Of a DNA stretch of 64,000 bases, positions 9,433 to 18,660 are shown piece after piece. The stretch is from Pollutibacter soli (lineage in GTDB: Bacteria > Bacteroidota > Bacteroidia > Chitinophagales > Chitinophagaceae): positions 62,001 to 126,000 of the forward strand of contig JARJHS010000006.1 of the NCBI GenBank assembly GCA_029269725.1. The letters are read 5' to 3'. Under the pieces are notes generated by a model that had not been told where the DNA came from, did not search any database, and worked only from the letters and a program-made list of their open reading frames with translations. Each line of letters opens with the position of its first letter. The stretch's first letter is position 1. The position numbers and the translations under genes were made by a program.

Positions 9433-10026
9433 ATGAAACAGTTAACTACCTGCCTCGCATTTCAGCTTTTTGTACTTGCAGCCTGTTCACAATCGAACAT
9501 ACCATCTGCCGATGTCCAGATCAAATCTGCGTTACTGGCTGCGCCAGCGGAAAAAAGGGATAGTGCTACAGTATATGGATATGGTTCCAACGGTGAATGG
9601 ATGCTGCTGCGAAAGGGCTCCAATGAAATAATTTGTGTCGCTGATGATCCTCAACAAGCAGGCTTTTCAGTGGCAGCATACCATGTAGATCTGCAGCCGT
9701 TTATGGAAAGAGGACGGGAATTGCGGAAAGAAAAAAAGAGTGGAAATGAAATTTTTGATATCAGGGAGAAAGAAACAAAAGAAGGAAAACTGAAAATGCC
9801 CAAACAGTCTGCAACCTTATTTGTGTTCAGCGCAAAAGATGAAGAATTCAATAAACAAACCGGTGAAGTACAAAATGGTTACCTCCGTTATGTTGTATAT
9901 ATCCCCTACGCCACTGCCGCGTCAACGGGCCTTCCTCTAAAACCGGAAAAACCAGGAATGCCATGGATTATGAATCCCGGAACGCATGGTGCACATATAA
10001 TGATCAGTCCGCCTAAAGCGCAGTAA
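9433..10026 (+). CDS. Lipoprotein of unknown function
   Basis: A 197-residue protein with a lipoprotein signal peptide: MKQLTTCLAFQLFVLAACSQ with the lipobox LAAC. ATG 9433 is preferred over the in-frame ATG 9424, since it puts the basic residue right before the hydrophobic core. The mature part has a GYGSNGEWMLLRKGSNEIICVADDP segment, a charged helix (about residues 90-115) and a C-terminal PGTHGAHIMISPP motif. I do not recognise the family. It lies 111 bases after the phosphodiesterase gene on the same strand, so co-transcription is possible. Confidence 0.75.
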   Translation: MKQLTTCLAFQLFVLAACSQSNIPSADVQIKSALLAAPAEKRDSATVYGYGSNGEWMLLRKGSNEIICVADDPQQAGFSVAAYHVDLQPFMERGRELRKEKKSGNEIFDIREKETKEGKLKMPKQSATLFVFSAKDEEFNKQTGEVQNGYLRYVVYIPYATAASTGLPLKPEKPGMPWIMNPGTHGAHIMISPPKAQ

Positions 10027-10056
10027 GGATGCAATAATCAGATTTTGTTTTTTGGT

Positions 10057-10064
10057 TATATTTG
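10057..10064 (+). promoter_or_regulatory. Candidate Bacteroidota -7 box (TATATTTG)
   Basis: TATATTTG matches the TAnnTTTG consensus of the Bacteroidota primary sigma factor. It lies 75 bases before the ATG of the AsmA-like gene. A -33 TTG at the usual distance is not obvious. Confidence 0.4.
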
Positions 10065-10138
10065 AATCTTACACATATGACCCGTTTTCAATTCCCGAAA
10101 TAAGACGGCGGTGATGATCTGGGTGTTGTGAAGTATTC

Positions 10139-13100
10139 ATGAAGCTTTCAGCAAAACAAAAAAAATGGATTAAGCGCATCGGCATATTACTGGCGATTCG
10201 CATCATCATCGGAGGCCTGATATATTATGCAATCGTTTATCGCTTCAGAGATATTATCCAGCTCGCGCTGAATATCGAAACTAAAAGCGCTTATCAGTTT
10301 GATGCTGGTGATATAGATGTTCAACTTTTTAAGGGCAGGTTGTTCATGAAAAATGCATCACTGCAATTCAGGGACAGCAGCAACCATATTACTCATCACG
10401 ACATTAAAATACCCGAAGTATTGCTGGAGATCGAATCATTTAAAGATCTGATCTTTCACAAGAAACTTCGCATTAAGGAACTGACAATAACAAAACCAAG
10501 CCTGGCGACTACCGCTTTTATAAAACATAAAAGCAGTTCAAAGCAAGTCACACTTCATGCAAGCAATGTTATCAGCAGTCTGAAAAAAATGACGAGTCGT
10601 CTCAACATTGAAAAATTTTCTCTGGAGGACGGCTCATTTTCCTATAGAACACAGGACACCACTCCTCCCCTGCATGGCAGTCACATCAGTATAAGCCTTA
10701 GAGAATTTGCAGGACAGCGGGTGGCGGACGGCGAAAAATCTCTCAGTCCAAAAGAGCTTACCATTTCAATAAAAAACCAGCAATGGACAATGCCTGACGG
10801 TAAGCACCATATCAGTTTTAAAAATTTGCTTTTGTCCATTGAAGATGAAATTCTCGGAATAGATTCCCTGACTGTTGCGGTTAAAAAAGGCGATACTACC
10901 GATTTAAAATTTTTCACCGAGAAAATTGTTATGAAATCTGCTTCTCTGTTGCCATCACTAGAAGAAAATGGCGTGTTGATCGACAGTGTACTTGTTGTGC
11001 ATCCGGTGCTGAATATCGGTGGATCAAAAGAAAAACAGGAGAGACAGGTTCGCCTGAAAGACAGTACAAAGTATTTTCTTGACCACATGAATATAAAATA
11101 CCTGGATATCATAGAAGGCCAGGTAGAATATACATCCAATAATGGATCGTTGGTTTCCACGGATAAAGCCAATGTGGAAATTTTCAATTTCAAACTTGAT
11201 CCTAATTCAAAACCAAAATTGTCGACCGATAGTATTGCTTTAAGTCTTCATGACATTGAGTTTTTTTCAAAGGATAGTCTGTTCAAAATGACTGTAGGCC
11301 ATTGCGGATTCAAAGGAGATCATCTCCATTTTGAAAAAGTAAGTTTCGGGCCTTCGGAGAAAAACAGGAATTTCAAGGGTTTGGTTTTTGCGGCTCCTGC
11401 AATACAATTAAAAAATATTGACCCCGGAGATCTTATTCAGAAAAGAATTACCGCCGCACAGGCGATCCTTATTCAGCCTTCCATTCAATACTATCGTGGT
11501 AAGGCGCAAAATAACGACAGTTCATCTGCATTGCGTTCAGATCATCATACTACAATGCTGGCGAATCTTCATAACATTATTGATGTGCCGGAATTTCATA
11601 TGATGGATGGCATGCTCTCTATAATTAGTGAGAGACGACCGAATGAAAGAATTACAGCGACGCATATGAATGCATTTGTTTTATTGAATGACTTCACCGG
11701 TGGAGAAACCAAACAGGAAATGAAGTCTGCGATAAAAAGCTGGACCGCAGAGAAACTGGAGATGATGCTACCCGCAATACAGCTCGTTGTCAGGGGCCTA
11801 AGCTTCAACGGTGAGAAACAACATAGCGTATTCAAGAGCCTTGACCTCACATTAAGAAATGGGAGCTCTGTTAACGCCGAAAACATTGTGATGGACAGAT
11901 TGGATGCAGATCAGCTTCTAAATCAAAAAAAAATTGATCTGGGCCTCATAAAACTAGGAACTGCAAAAGTAAAGCTGACGGCAACTGATAAAAAGTCAGA
12001 AAAAAATGAAGGCAGGAGACCGATGCCGTTCATTGTAGGACAAATAGCAGTAAATCAACTTGATCTTACTTCAGAAGGTAAGAATGATAAACACCTTTCA
12101 CTTTCGGGAAGTGGCATTGATATAAAAAATCTGAACAACGAATCCGGTCATATTTCCTGGGAAAAAATTAATGGCGACCTCTTCGGTATACAGCAACAAA
12201 GCAAAACAGGAAACCTGACGATCGACAAAATTAATGTTGAACATGAAAAACTCACCCTGAGCAACCTGAACATAAAAAATGCAAGCGGCAACAACAGTAC
12301 CAACATTGAAATCCCTTCTGTTGTTTTGACTACGCCGGTTTTCAGGAAAGGGAAACCTGCAGAAATTGAAAACTTTTCAGCCCCTTTTCTCCGGCTTGAT
12401 ATTGTAAAAAGGGACACCGGTGCAGGCGATCATTCAAAATCTTTAAATCTGCCGGAAGATATTACGCTCAAGAATATCCAGGTTTCGGATGCGGATATAC
12501 GTTATGCTGATTATACCAGGGAAGATTCGATGAAGATAATGATGGCGGCATCTATGGAAATGGAAAGATTGAATATAACCAGGGGCCGCAGACCTGAAAT
12601 ACTGTTTTCACATTTTAAGATCAGTGGTAAAGATGCAGATATTGCGAAAGGACCGTTGCGCGCAGTAATACCACATATTAACCTGGTGCTGAACAATGCT
12701 GATATTTCCATTCTCGGCAATCACCATTTCAACATTATTGCCAATTCAAATATCAATTGGGCAGACGCCCGTGTATCATTTAAAAAATTGTCAAACGAAG
12801 TAAGCGTAAATGCTATTTCCGGGAACTTCGTGAATCCAAAGTACAGTTATCATACCGGGGAAAAGTTTGTGATCACACACCTGACAAAATACCTGCATTT
12901 CCAGGCTGACGATATCGTTTATACATACCCGGAAGGAACTGTCAAAGTGGAAGAAGTTTCCTGGAACCAACATGGATTTCATAAACTCAGGTTGAATAAG
13001 TTCAGTCTTACACCTTCAACAACCTGGGATGAGTGGCTGGCAAAATCCAAATGGCAGGCTGACTACATGACCCTGAAGGGAGATTCGGTGGTAATATCAG

Positions 13101-13942
13101 ATCTTATTTTCAGGGAAACAAAAACCGACAGCTTGCTCAAGGTCGGAAAAATACTGGTGGCAGGTGCAGAGATGACTTTGAAAAAAGATAAACATAAACC
13201 TTTCAAACATGGAATTGATAAAGGCATGCCTACTGAATTGGTAGGCAAAATCCATTTCCCTTTGAAAGTTGATACCATTCAGGTAACGAACTCTGATATC
13301 ATGATTACACAGATATCGGAAAAAACAGGCAAGGCCGGAGAAATTCCAATAAAAAACCTGAATGTCCTTTTAACGGGCGTATCAAATCAAAATGATTTTC
13401 AGTCCATAAAAATACTGGCCAATGCGGAGTTGCTGGACAATTATATCCGGAATCTGGAGTATTCAGAAAATTATAAGGATGTTGCTGCATTTTCCTTTTC
13501 AACAGGGATCTCACCGATGGTACTTCCTACATTCAATCCCGTCAGTATTCCTCTTGCGAATATTGCTGTGAAGAATGGACACTCTGATACTTTGTTTGCC
13601 AGCTGGAAGGGCAACAAATATGCTGCAGTAGGGAACATGAATTTTTACTATGCTAATCTCAAATTAAATCTTCTGAATAAAAAAGACCCGGAGAAAAAAA
13701 CTTTGATCACAAGATTAGAAAATGGTCTGGCTAATCTGCTGATCAGGAATAGCAACCAGGGAACAACTTACATGATACTTTCAGAAAGAAATCAAGAGAA
13801 ATTTTTTGTGACTTTCTGGGTTAAGTCACTGGTGTCCGGAATGATGACCACCGCGGGAATTAAAAAAGATCGTAAGTACAAAAAGACTTACAAACTGAAG
13901 AAGGAGGAGTGGAAGTTGGATTATCCGGAGTATCTGCAGTAA
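10139..13942 (+). CDS. Large AsmA-like membrane-anchored envelope protein
   Basis: A 1267-residue protein. The N-terminus is a basic KQKKWIKR followed by one membrane helix (residues about 12-33), so the bulk should be periplasmic. The rest is a long series of beta-strand repeats of the form RIKELTITKPSL, KYLDIIEGQVEYTS and NIQVSDADIRYAD, as in AsmA/TamB-type lipid-handling proteins. The C-terminus ends in a basic, aromatic tail. AsmA-like is a fold-level call from the anchor plus the repeated strands; it could instead belong to a Bacteroidota-specific family. It stands alone between a lipoprotein gene and the convergent FadL-like gene. Its stop codon lies inside a heptad repeat tract. Confidence 0.65.
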   Translation: MKLSAKQKKWIKRIGILLAIRIIIGGLIYYAIVYRFRDIIQLALNIETKSAYQFDAGDIDVQLFKGRLFMKNASLQFRDSSNHITHHDIKIPEVLLEIESFKDLIFHKKLRIKELTITKPSLATTAFIKHKSSSKQVTLHASNVISSLKKMTSRLNIEKFSLEDGSFSYRTQDTTPPLHGSHISISLREFAGQRVADGEKSLSPKELTISIKNQQWTMPDGKHHISFKNLLLSIEDEILGIDSLTVAVKKGDTTDLKFFTEKIVMKSASLLPSLEENGVLIDSVLVVHPVLNIGGSKEKQERQVRLKDSTKYFLDHMNIKYLDIIEGQVEYTSNNGSLVSTDKANVEIFNFKLDPNSKPKLSTDSIALSLHDIEFFSKDSLFKMTVGHCGFKGDHLHFEKVSFGPSEKNRNFKGLVFAAPAIQLKNIDPGDLIQKRITAAQAILIQPSIQYYRGKAQNNDSSSALRSDHHTTMLANLHNIIDVPEFHMMDGMLSIISERRPNERITATHMNAFVLLNDFTGGETKQEMKSAIKSWTAEKLEMMLPAIQLVVRGLSFNGEKQHSVFKSLDLTLRNGSSVNAENIVMDRLDADQLLNQKKIDLGLIKLGTAKVKLTATDKKSEKNEGRRPMPFIVGQIAVNQLDLTSEGKNDKHLSLSGSGIDIKNLNNESGHISWEKINGDLFGIQQQSKTGNLTIDKINVEHEKLTLSNLNIKNASGNNSTNIEIPSVVLTTPVFRKGKPAEIENFSAPFLRLDIVKRDTGAGDHSKSLNLPEDITLKNIQVSDADIRYADYTREDSMKIMMAASMEMERLNITRGRRPEILFSHFKISGKDADIAKGPLRAVIPHINLVLNNADISILGNHHFNIIANSNINWADARVSFKKLSNEVSVNAISGNFVNPKYSYHTGEKFVITHLTKYLHFQADDIVYTYPEGTVKVEEVSWNQHGFHKLRLNKFSLTPSTTWDEWLAKSKWQADYMTLKGDSVVISDLIFRETKTDSLLKVGKILVAGAEMTLKKDKHKPFKHGIDKGMPTELVGKIHFPLKVDTIQVTNSDIMITQISEKTGKAGEIPIKNLNVLLTGVSNQNDFQSIKILANAELLDNYIRNLEYSENYKDVAAFSFSTGISPMVLPTFNPVSIPLANIAVKNGHSDTLFASWKGNKYAAVGNMNFYYANLKLNLLNKKDPEKKTLITRLENGLANLLIRNSNQGTTYMILSERNQEKFFVTFWVKSLVSGMMTTAGIKKDRKYKKTYKLKKEEWKLDYPEYLQ

Positions 13943-14091
13943 GTAGTAAGAAGGAACAGCCCGTTGTTCGTTGTTCGTTGTTCGTTGTTCGTTGAAACAG
14001 CCAGTTGTCTGTTTACAGTTTCGTTTTCCCACCTGTATTCAGTATTCTGTATTCCTTTCACATCGGTCTGCTGCCCGCTGCCTTGTGCCTA
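13938..14091. repeat. Composite heptad repeat region between convergent genes
   Basis: Nearly all of the space between two convergent stop codons is 7-base repeats in five blocks with different units. AGTAAGT/AGTAAGA/AGGAACA is at 13938-13958, TTGTTCG four times at 13964-13991, AGTTGTC/TGTTTAC/AGTTTCG at 14003-14023, TGTATTC/AGTATTC/TGTATTC at 14034-14054, and TGCTGCC/CGCTGCC/TTGTGCC at 14069-14089. The first block contains the TAA of the upstream gene and the last touches the stop of the downstream gene. GGAACAGCCCG (13953-13963) and GAAACAGCC (13994-14002) join blocks. Confidence 0.88.
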
Positions 14092-15522
14092 CAGATTATA
14101 CAAATAGGACACCATAAACCCGGCCTGGAAATGGGTTGCTTTCGTATCTACAGTTTCCCCTAACAAAAGATTTGATTCATCGGGATTATCGAAATTCATC
14201 ACCTGTTCAAAACTATGGGAGAGGCCGTACGTAAGTAATGCTCCTGCACGAATATTCGAACGTTTAAATCTGAAATTCGAACCGAGTTGCATATGGTAAC
14301 TGTTCCATCGCGAAGTAGCAGCAACAAATCCTCTTTTGTCTTCAAGACTTTTCAGATCCAGGTAGTTAAAATCAGTTCGGAAAGACAGGTATCCGACAAT
14401 AGCTTCACGCAATTCATAACTGAAACCTATACCCGCATTCAACAGCGCTTTTCGTGCGTCCATATATCGTAGAACATCATACGCGTAGGTTGAGCTTACA
14501 GTATCCGGCCGTATGAAAGACTGATCTTTCGGCGCCAGCACATCATAGAGTTTAATTTTTCCGAAATATTCAGCAGAGAAGTACAGCATCCCCTTGCGGT
14601 GTTTCCAAGTATAACCGGCAGCGATACTCAATGGCATTTTCCAGGTTGATTTAAGATGTTCCTGTTGCGTACTTGCCAGCAGGTTTACGGTTACACCGGG
14701 GGAAAGTGTCAGATCATTTATCTGAATGTCGGAGGTTAGGGATCCTTTGCCAAAAATTTTTATAAGTGGAAGCGAAACCACCATTCCAAAATGATGATTG
14801 TTGTCGAACTCATAATTTGCGCCGAGTTTTATTCTTAAACCGCCGTTGGTCGCCATAGCTTCATAAAACTGTTCGACATTTACAACAGGCGGAAAGACTG
14901 TGCTGTCTGTAATATTTTCCAATACCCTTGATTGAGTGCGAAACAAAGTGTGCCTTCTGTATACTCTTCCCTCCAGACTCATACCGACTGAAAAGTTGGG
15001 TTTGAGTTTAATACCTGCACTTACCAAACCGGCTGTTTCCGAAGCAATTTCATTGTGCGTAAACTGACCTATAAACAATTCTGAACCCGGGCTATAGTAA
15101 TTGTCAAGTGCATCCAGAACTTCTTCCTGTCTTTTACTCGTCTGGTACAGCATGACAGGTCTGTTGGTTATGGCATAAATAACAGTGATCGGTAATTTCC
15201 ACTTCAGCGGTACAGTATGCGATGCTATCAAAGGTATTACTGAAAAACCGCTGGATTTAATATCAAAGCCGGTTCCTGCACCATCCTTGATATGCGTCAT
15301 ATTGTATTGGTAAACTGTTGCAGAAATACTCGCAGCATTTCTCCGGCTGTATGCCAATAACGCCGGGTTATAAAACACAACGCCGCTATCACCATTATAT
15401 GAAACAACAGATCCAGGTGTGAAAAAAGCACCAGGACCATAGGCCGATGACCAATAGTTTGCATCCTGTGCTAAGCAGGTACAGGACAAGAACACGCATA
15501 GAAATACCAATGCAATCTTCAT
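14089..15522 (-). CDS. FadL-like outer-membrane barrel protein
   Basis: A 477-residue protein with a signal peptide (MKIALVFLCVFLSCTCLAQ). The mature start DANYWSSAYGPGAFFTPGSV and the VVFYNPALLAYSR segment (a gene product describing 'normal' N-terminal hatch-like sequence, as in OmpP1/FadL/TodX proteins) suggest a long-chain hydrophobic-compound channel. The remainder alternates short polar and aromatic strands and ends in FMVSYLYNL, a plausible barrel C-terminus. Substrate unknown. The family assignment rests on the N-terminal pattern and length. Its TAG stop abuts the heptad repeats. Confidence 0.6.
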   Translation of the reverse strand: MKIALVFLCVFLSCTCLAQDANYWSSAYGPGAFFTPGSVVSYNGDSGVVFYNPALLAYSRRNAASISATVYQYNMTHIKDGAGTGFDIKSSGFSVIPLIASHTVPLKWKLPITVIYAITNRPVMLYQTSKRQEEVLDALDNYYSPGSELFIGQFTHNEIASETAGLVSAGIKLKPNFSVGMSLEGRVYRRHTLFRTQSRVLENITDSTVFPPVVNVEQFYEAMATNGGLRIKLGANYEFDNNHHFGMVVSLPLIKIFGKGSLTSDIQINDLTLSPGVTVNLLASTQQEHLKSTWKMPLSIAAGYTWKHRKGMLYFSAEYFGKIKLYDVLAPKDQSFIRPDTVSSTYAYDVLRYMDARKALLNAGIGFSYELREAIVGYLSFRTDFNYLDLKSLEDKRGFVAATSRWNSYHMQLGSNFRFKRSNIRAGALLTYGLSHSFEQVMNFDNPDESNLLLGETVDTKATHFQAGFMVSYLYNL

Positions 15523-15661
15523 AACCCGAAGTAATTAGTGTGAACAGAATCTAAAATGCGAATTCATCTGACAGTGTGAAATTATTTTGTATCACACTTC
15601 GAAATAACCCATTTTATTTTACACACATGAAATAAAATCAGGATATTTAATTTAGTTTACT

Positions 15662-16111
15662 ATGATAAACAAGATGTACACTAAACGTTTAACCGCAACC
15701 CTGCTTTTAATTTCTGTTTGCAGTTGTTCACCCAGCATTCAATACCTGGGCAAAGCTTACCCGACCACACAAAACGTAGAAGTATTTTTAGACACACACG
15801 ACATTACCAGGCCATACACTGTGATGGGGAAGATTGACGGTCTGGCGGGCATTTTTAACAACTCATTCCCGGAAATACAGAATCGTATCGTTCAGGAAGC
15901 GAAGGCAAAAGGCGCAGACGCGGTTTTAATTTACAATATGGAAGAACGTGTTATACACACCAACACGAACACAAATACAAACATAAATATTACAGGTTCG
16001 ACAGAGCATCGTCAATGGCTTGACAGAAATATATTCACCACTTCGACTACCAGTACTAATGATGTGACCCGGAATGTTTTGCACGCCGATTTTCTTAAAT
16101 ACAGACAATAA
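15662..16111 (+). CDS. Small lipoprotein, unknown function
   Basis: A 149-residue protein with a lipoprotein-type N-terminus (LTATLLLISVCSCS, lipobox cysteine at residue 20 or 22). ATG 15662 is used; ATG 15674 is an equally good start. The core YTVMGKIDG ... RIVQEAKAKGADAVLIYNM resembles small envelope proteins in which a VMGKI strand is followed by a GADAV motif. A low-complexity run of Thr/Asn (residues about 99-111) follows. The next gene starts 4 bases after the stop, so the two form an operon. Confidence 0.7.
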   Translation: MINKMYTKRLTATLLLISVCSCSPSIQYLGKAYPTTQNVEVFLDTHDITRPYTVMGKIDGLAGIFNNSFPEIQNRIVQEAKAKGADAVLIYNMEERVIHTNTNTNTNINITGSTEHRQWLDRNIFTTSTTSTNDVTRNVLHADFLKYRQ

Positions 16112-16115
16112 AAAA

Positions 16116-16607
16116 ATGAAAAAAATTATTGTTCTTGTAACCGTTATGATTACTCTATTTGGCTGCAAAAATGGTCAGAAAGAAAAAGTTGCAGTAGAAG
16201 AGTCCGAGGCGCAAAAAGATTCGGCGGCAATCAGTGAAATGGTTACAGAGCCAGGATTTGAAGATTCCATATTTTCAGACGGAAGCAAACCTGCGCCCTG
16301 GGATAATGCCGGCATAAGCAATCCAAAAGCTATGGTTGATTTCATAAAAGTATTCCAGGGATGGGTTACACTTGATCAGAAAGACAGTATTGTGTCACAC
16401 ACAAGATTTCCTGCCGGTCAAATAAAATCCAAAGAAGATTTCGCAAAAAAATATGCAGAAATTTTTACACCTGAATACAAATCAGCAATCGCGAAACAAA
16501 ACACGAGGCAGATTTTCAGAAATGCAAACGGTGCAATGATTGCCGGTGGAAAAATCTGGTTGATCCAGGATGGAAATCAATTTCTTGTTAGCGCAATCAA
16601 CAAATAG
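16116..16607 (+). CDS. Small lipoprotein, unknown function
   Basis: A 163-residue protein. The ATG at 16116 is chosen because MKKIIVLVTVMITLFGCKNG is a standard lipoprotein signal with lipobox LFGC; the longer frame from 16074 would overlap the previous gene. A charged linker (residues about 21-50) is followed by a small globular domain with FIKVFQGWVTLDQKDSIVSH and a C-terminal NGAMIAGGKIWLIQDGNQFLV strand region. The fold resembles short proteins that monitor or bind something at the outer membrane, but I do not recognise a family. Co-transcribed with the preceding lipoprotein gene. Confidence 0.72.
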   Translation: MKKIIVLVTVMITLFGCKNGQKEKVAVEESEAQKDSAAISEMVTEPGFEDSIFSDGSKPAPWDNAGISNPKAMVDFIKVFQGWVTLDQKDSIVSHTRFPAGQIKSKEDFAKKYAEIFTPEYKSAIAKQNTRQIFRNANGAMIAGGKIWLIQDGNQFLVSAINK

Positions 16608-16618
16608 ATTACTTCATT

Positions 16619-16667
16619 CAATTGTTGATTATCTCCACAGTCTATTAAAAATCTGATTCAACAATTG
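16619..16667. other. Inverted repeat after the lipoprotein operon
   Basis: CAATTGTTGA (16619-16628) and TCAACAATTG (16658-16667) form a perfect 10-bp inverted repeat with 29 bases between. It lies just after the stop at 16607. It is AT-rich with no T-run, so a terminator role is only possible. Confidence 0.35.
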
Positions 16668-16809
16668 ATTATTGATTCCCATTCGAAATAATCTGATTAA
16701 GAATCTACTGTAGAAATTGTCGCGTTCGTTAACACGGGTACATGGGTAAAATATACCCGCTGGCATGATTATTTAAAAGGGTGTTGAGAAAAGCAAAACA
16801 ATTTGTACA

Positions 16810-17409
16810 ATGAAAAAGTCATTAATCGTATTAGCGTCATTTCTTGGTATAGCGTCTTTCTCTTATGCACAGGTGCATGTTCAGCCGGGTGTGAAAGCGG
16901 GCGTCAACGTATCAAATGTTCATGGAAATAATTTCGATTATAATCCAAGAACTTCATTTCATGCAGGTGGGCTTCTGCATATTCACCTCAACAAAACCTG
17001 GGCGATACAACCGGAATTGGTTTTTTCATCCCAGGGTTCAAAGTATTCAAATAATGGCATTGACTATCGCACAAAATTGGATTATTTGAATATCCCGGCA
17101 TTGGTGCAGTTTATGACTGAATCGGGATTTCGTGTAGAAACCGGTCCACAATTAGGTTTTCTTTTATCTGCCCGTTCAAAAGCAAATGAAGGAGTAAACA
17201 ATAAAGTGACTGATCAGTTCAGAAGTGCTGATTTATCATGGGCGCTGGGCGCTGGGTTTCTTTTCCCTTCCGGGTTTGGTATTGACGCCAGGTACAATTT
17301 TGGCATTACTGAAATTGCTCAAAATGCCTCAGCAAATCTGAGAAATAATGTATTCCAGGTAGGTTTATTTTATCAGTTTCCCGCGTTAAAGCATACGGAC
17401 AGTAAATAA
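16810..17409 (+). CDS. Small outer-membrane beta-barrel (porin-like) protein
   Basis: A 199-residue protein with a signal peptide (MKKSLIVLASFLGIASFSYAQ). The mature start VQPGVKAGVNVSNVHG and repeated strands such as WAIQPELVFSSQGSKY, LDYLNIPALVQF and GIDARYNFGITEI are the hallmark of the small OMP_b-brl_2 barrel family of Bacteroidota. It ends FQVGLFYQF followed by a short tail, as barrels usually do. Eight or so strands fit the length. Its role is unknown. A clear terminator follows. Confidence 0.85.
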   Translation: MKKSLIVLASFLGIASFSYAQVHVQPGVKAGVNVSNVHGNNFDYNPRTSFHAGGLLHIHLNKTWAIQPELVFSSQGSKYSNNGIDYRTKLDYLNIPALVQFMTESGFRVETGPQLGFLLSARSKANEGVNNKVTDQFRSADLSWALGAGFLFPSGFGIDARYNFGITEIAQNASANLRNNVFQVGLFYQFPALKHTDSK

Positions 17410-17452
17410 ACAATTAACAGGCTAAGGCCGGCTATATATACCAGAAATAAGA

Positions 17453-17479
17453 AGCCACGATAATTTGTCGTGGCTTTTT
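17453..17479 (+). terminator. Intrinsic terminator of the small barrel gene
   Basis: AGCCACGA (17453-17460) pairs perfectly with TCGTGGCT (17468-17475) around a 7-base loop, followed by TTTT. It lies 43 bases after the stop codon. Confidence 0.88.
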
Positions 17480-17681
17480 GTGTTTTTCTCTGCAACTACA
17501 TTAAAAAGATATTATTTGAACATTGCTTTTGAATAAAAACCATCGCAATATTCCCTCTGAATATTGCGGACTAACAGAAAAGCACAGCTGCTTTTCATTC
17601 CGGATTAAAAAAAAACGCCTGCCCGGGCAAAATCTGCCTGGTTCAATGAACTATAAATTCTTTATTGTTGAGAAATAATTC

Positions 17682-18380
17682 TCAGGCGGCCGCTATTTTT
17701 TTAAGGCCTTCAATATTGAAAAACTGGAATTGCTTTGCCCGGCAACGAACAAGTTGTTCCTGGCTGAACTGTGCAATTATTTTGGATACCTGCTCCTTGG
17801 TGGTCCCTGCAAAATTGGCCATATCCTGCCTGTTCACATGAACGCGGATAGCTGGTCCACCTTCGCGGTAATTGTAGGCTTCCGCAAGGTGCACTAGTAT
17901 TTCGGCAACTTTTTCCTTTACGTTCAAATGAGCGATCTGCAACAATCTCTCTTCATTCTGACGGATCTCGTTCAGGTAAACAGAGCTTATTTCCTTCTGA
18001 AGCTGTTCGCTTTTGCGAAGCAGGGATTTAAAAAATTCCAGGTCCATAAAACAGATCCTGCAATCTTCTACTGCCGTGGCGGTGTAAGGATGTTTTGCTT
18101 TGGAAGAAATCGATCGGTGGCCCATCATTTTTCCCTGTCCGCAAAGACGAAGGATCAATGGTTTTCCTTTGATGCCGGTAATTTCCTGTTTGATAACGCC
18201 GGACTGAATAAAGTAAACACCTGATACAGGATCTCCCTGATTGAAGATGATTTCACCTTTTTTAAATTGGAATTGAGTCTTGTACTGATTGACAATAGGT
18301 AAGAGACTTTTGTCAAGTGAATTGATCAGGAGACAAGCCTTTACATTGCATGTCAGACAAGGGGTACTGATTTTGTTCAT
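17682..18380 (-). CDS. Crp/Fnr-family transcriptional regulator with N-terminal cysteines
   Basis: A 232-residue DNA-binding regulator. Residues about 25-145 are a cyclic-nucleotide-binding-like beta roll (FKKGEIIFNQGDPVSGVYFIQSGVIK). The C-terminal winged helix holds NRQDMANFAGTTKEQVSKII. The N-terminus has C8-x2-C11-x4-C16, near the spacing of Fnr iron-sulphur ligands, though such cysteines also occur in non-Fe-S relatives. The recognition helix T-K-E-Q-V-S-K lines up with E209/S212 of E. coli FNR, with Lys in place of R213. A perfect FNR-type site lies 192 bases upstream of its start, between it and the divergent GH28 gene. What it senses is unknown. Confidence 0.85.
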   Translation of the reverse strand: MNKISTPCLTCNVKACLLINSLDKSLLPIVNQYKTQFQFKKGEIIFNQGDPVSGVYFIQSGVIKQEITGIKGKPLILRLCGQGKMMGHRSISSKAKHPYTATAVEDCRICFMDLEFFKSLLRKSEQLQKEISSVYLNEIRQNEERLLQIAHLNVKEKVAEILVHLAEAYNYREGGPAIRVHVNRQDMANFAGTTKEQVSKIIAQFSQEQLVRCRAKQFQFFNIEGLKKIAAA

Positions 18381-18571
18381 AGATATATGATTTCTATCAG
18401 GGTAACGGATTGGATATTAAACGAATTAATCTTTAAAAAAGATATATTCTGGGGATAAAATTTCGAAATCGTTCATAAAAACGGGGACTTAGCCGAAAAA
18501 ATATTCGTAAATATTTAAAAATAATTTTAATACTTTGAATGGTCATACTTATGCCGTTAGGCCCCAAAAAA

Positions 18572-18585
18572 TTGATAATTATCAA
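18572..18585. promoter_or_regulatory. Perfect FNR-type binding palindrome
   Basis: TTGATAATTATCAA is a perfect 14-bp palindrome matching the FNR box TTGAT-N4-ATCAA. It lies 117 bases before the GH28 gene and 187 bases before the start of the regulator gene, whose recognition helix resembles that of FNR. Binding is inferred. Confidence 0.6.
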
Positions 18586-18598
18586 ACTTTTAAATTCA

Positions 18599-18625
18599 AC
18601 CTCGCAGGTGTAAAACCTGCGAGGT
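18599..18625. repeat. REP-like palindrome 1
   Basis: ACCTCGCAGGT (18599-18609) and ACCTGCGAGGT (18615-18625) form a perfect 11-bp stem with a 5-base loop. Confidence 0.85.
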
Positions 18626-18631
18626 CTATTA

Positions 18632-18660
18632 AACCTGGGAGGTCTTAGACCTCCCAGGTT
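18632..18660. repeat. REP-like palindrome 2
   Basis: AACCTGGGAGGTCT (18632-18645) and AGACCTCCCAGGTT (18647-18660) form a perfect 14-bp inverted repeat with a single base between. Both palindromes share the ACCTnnnAGGT pattern of intergenic repeats seen in Bacteroidota. Confidence 0.85.
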
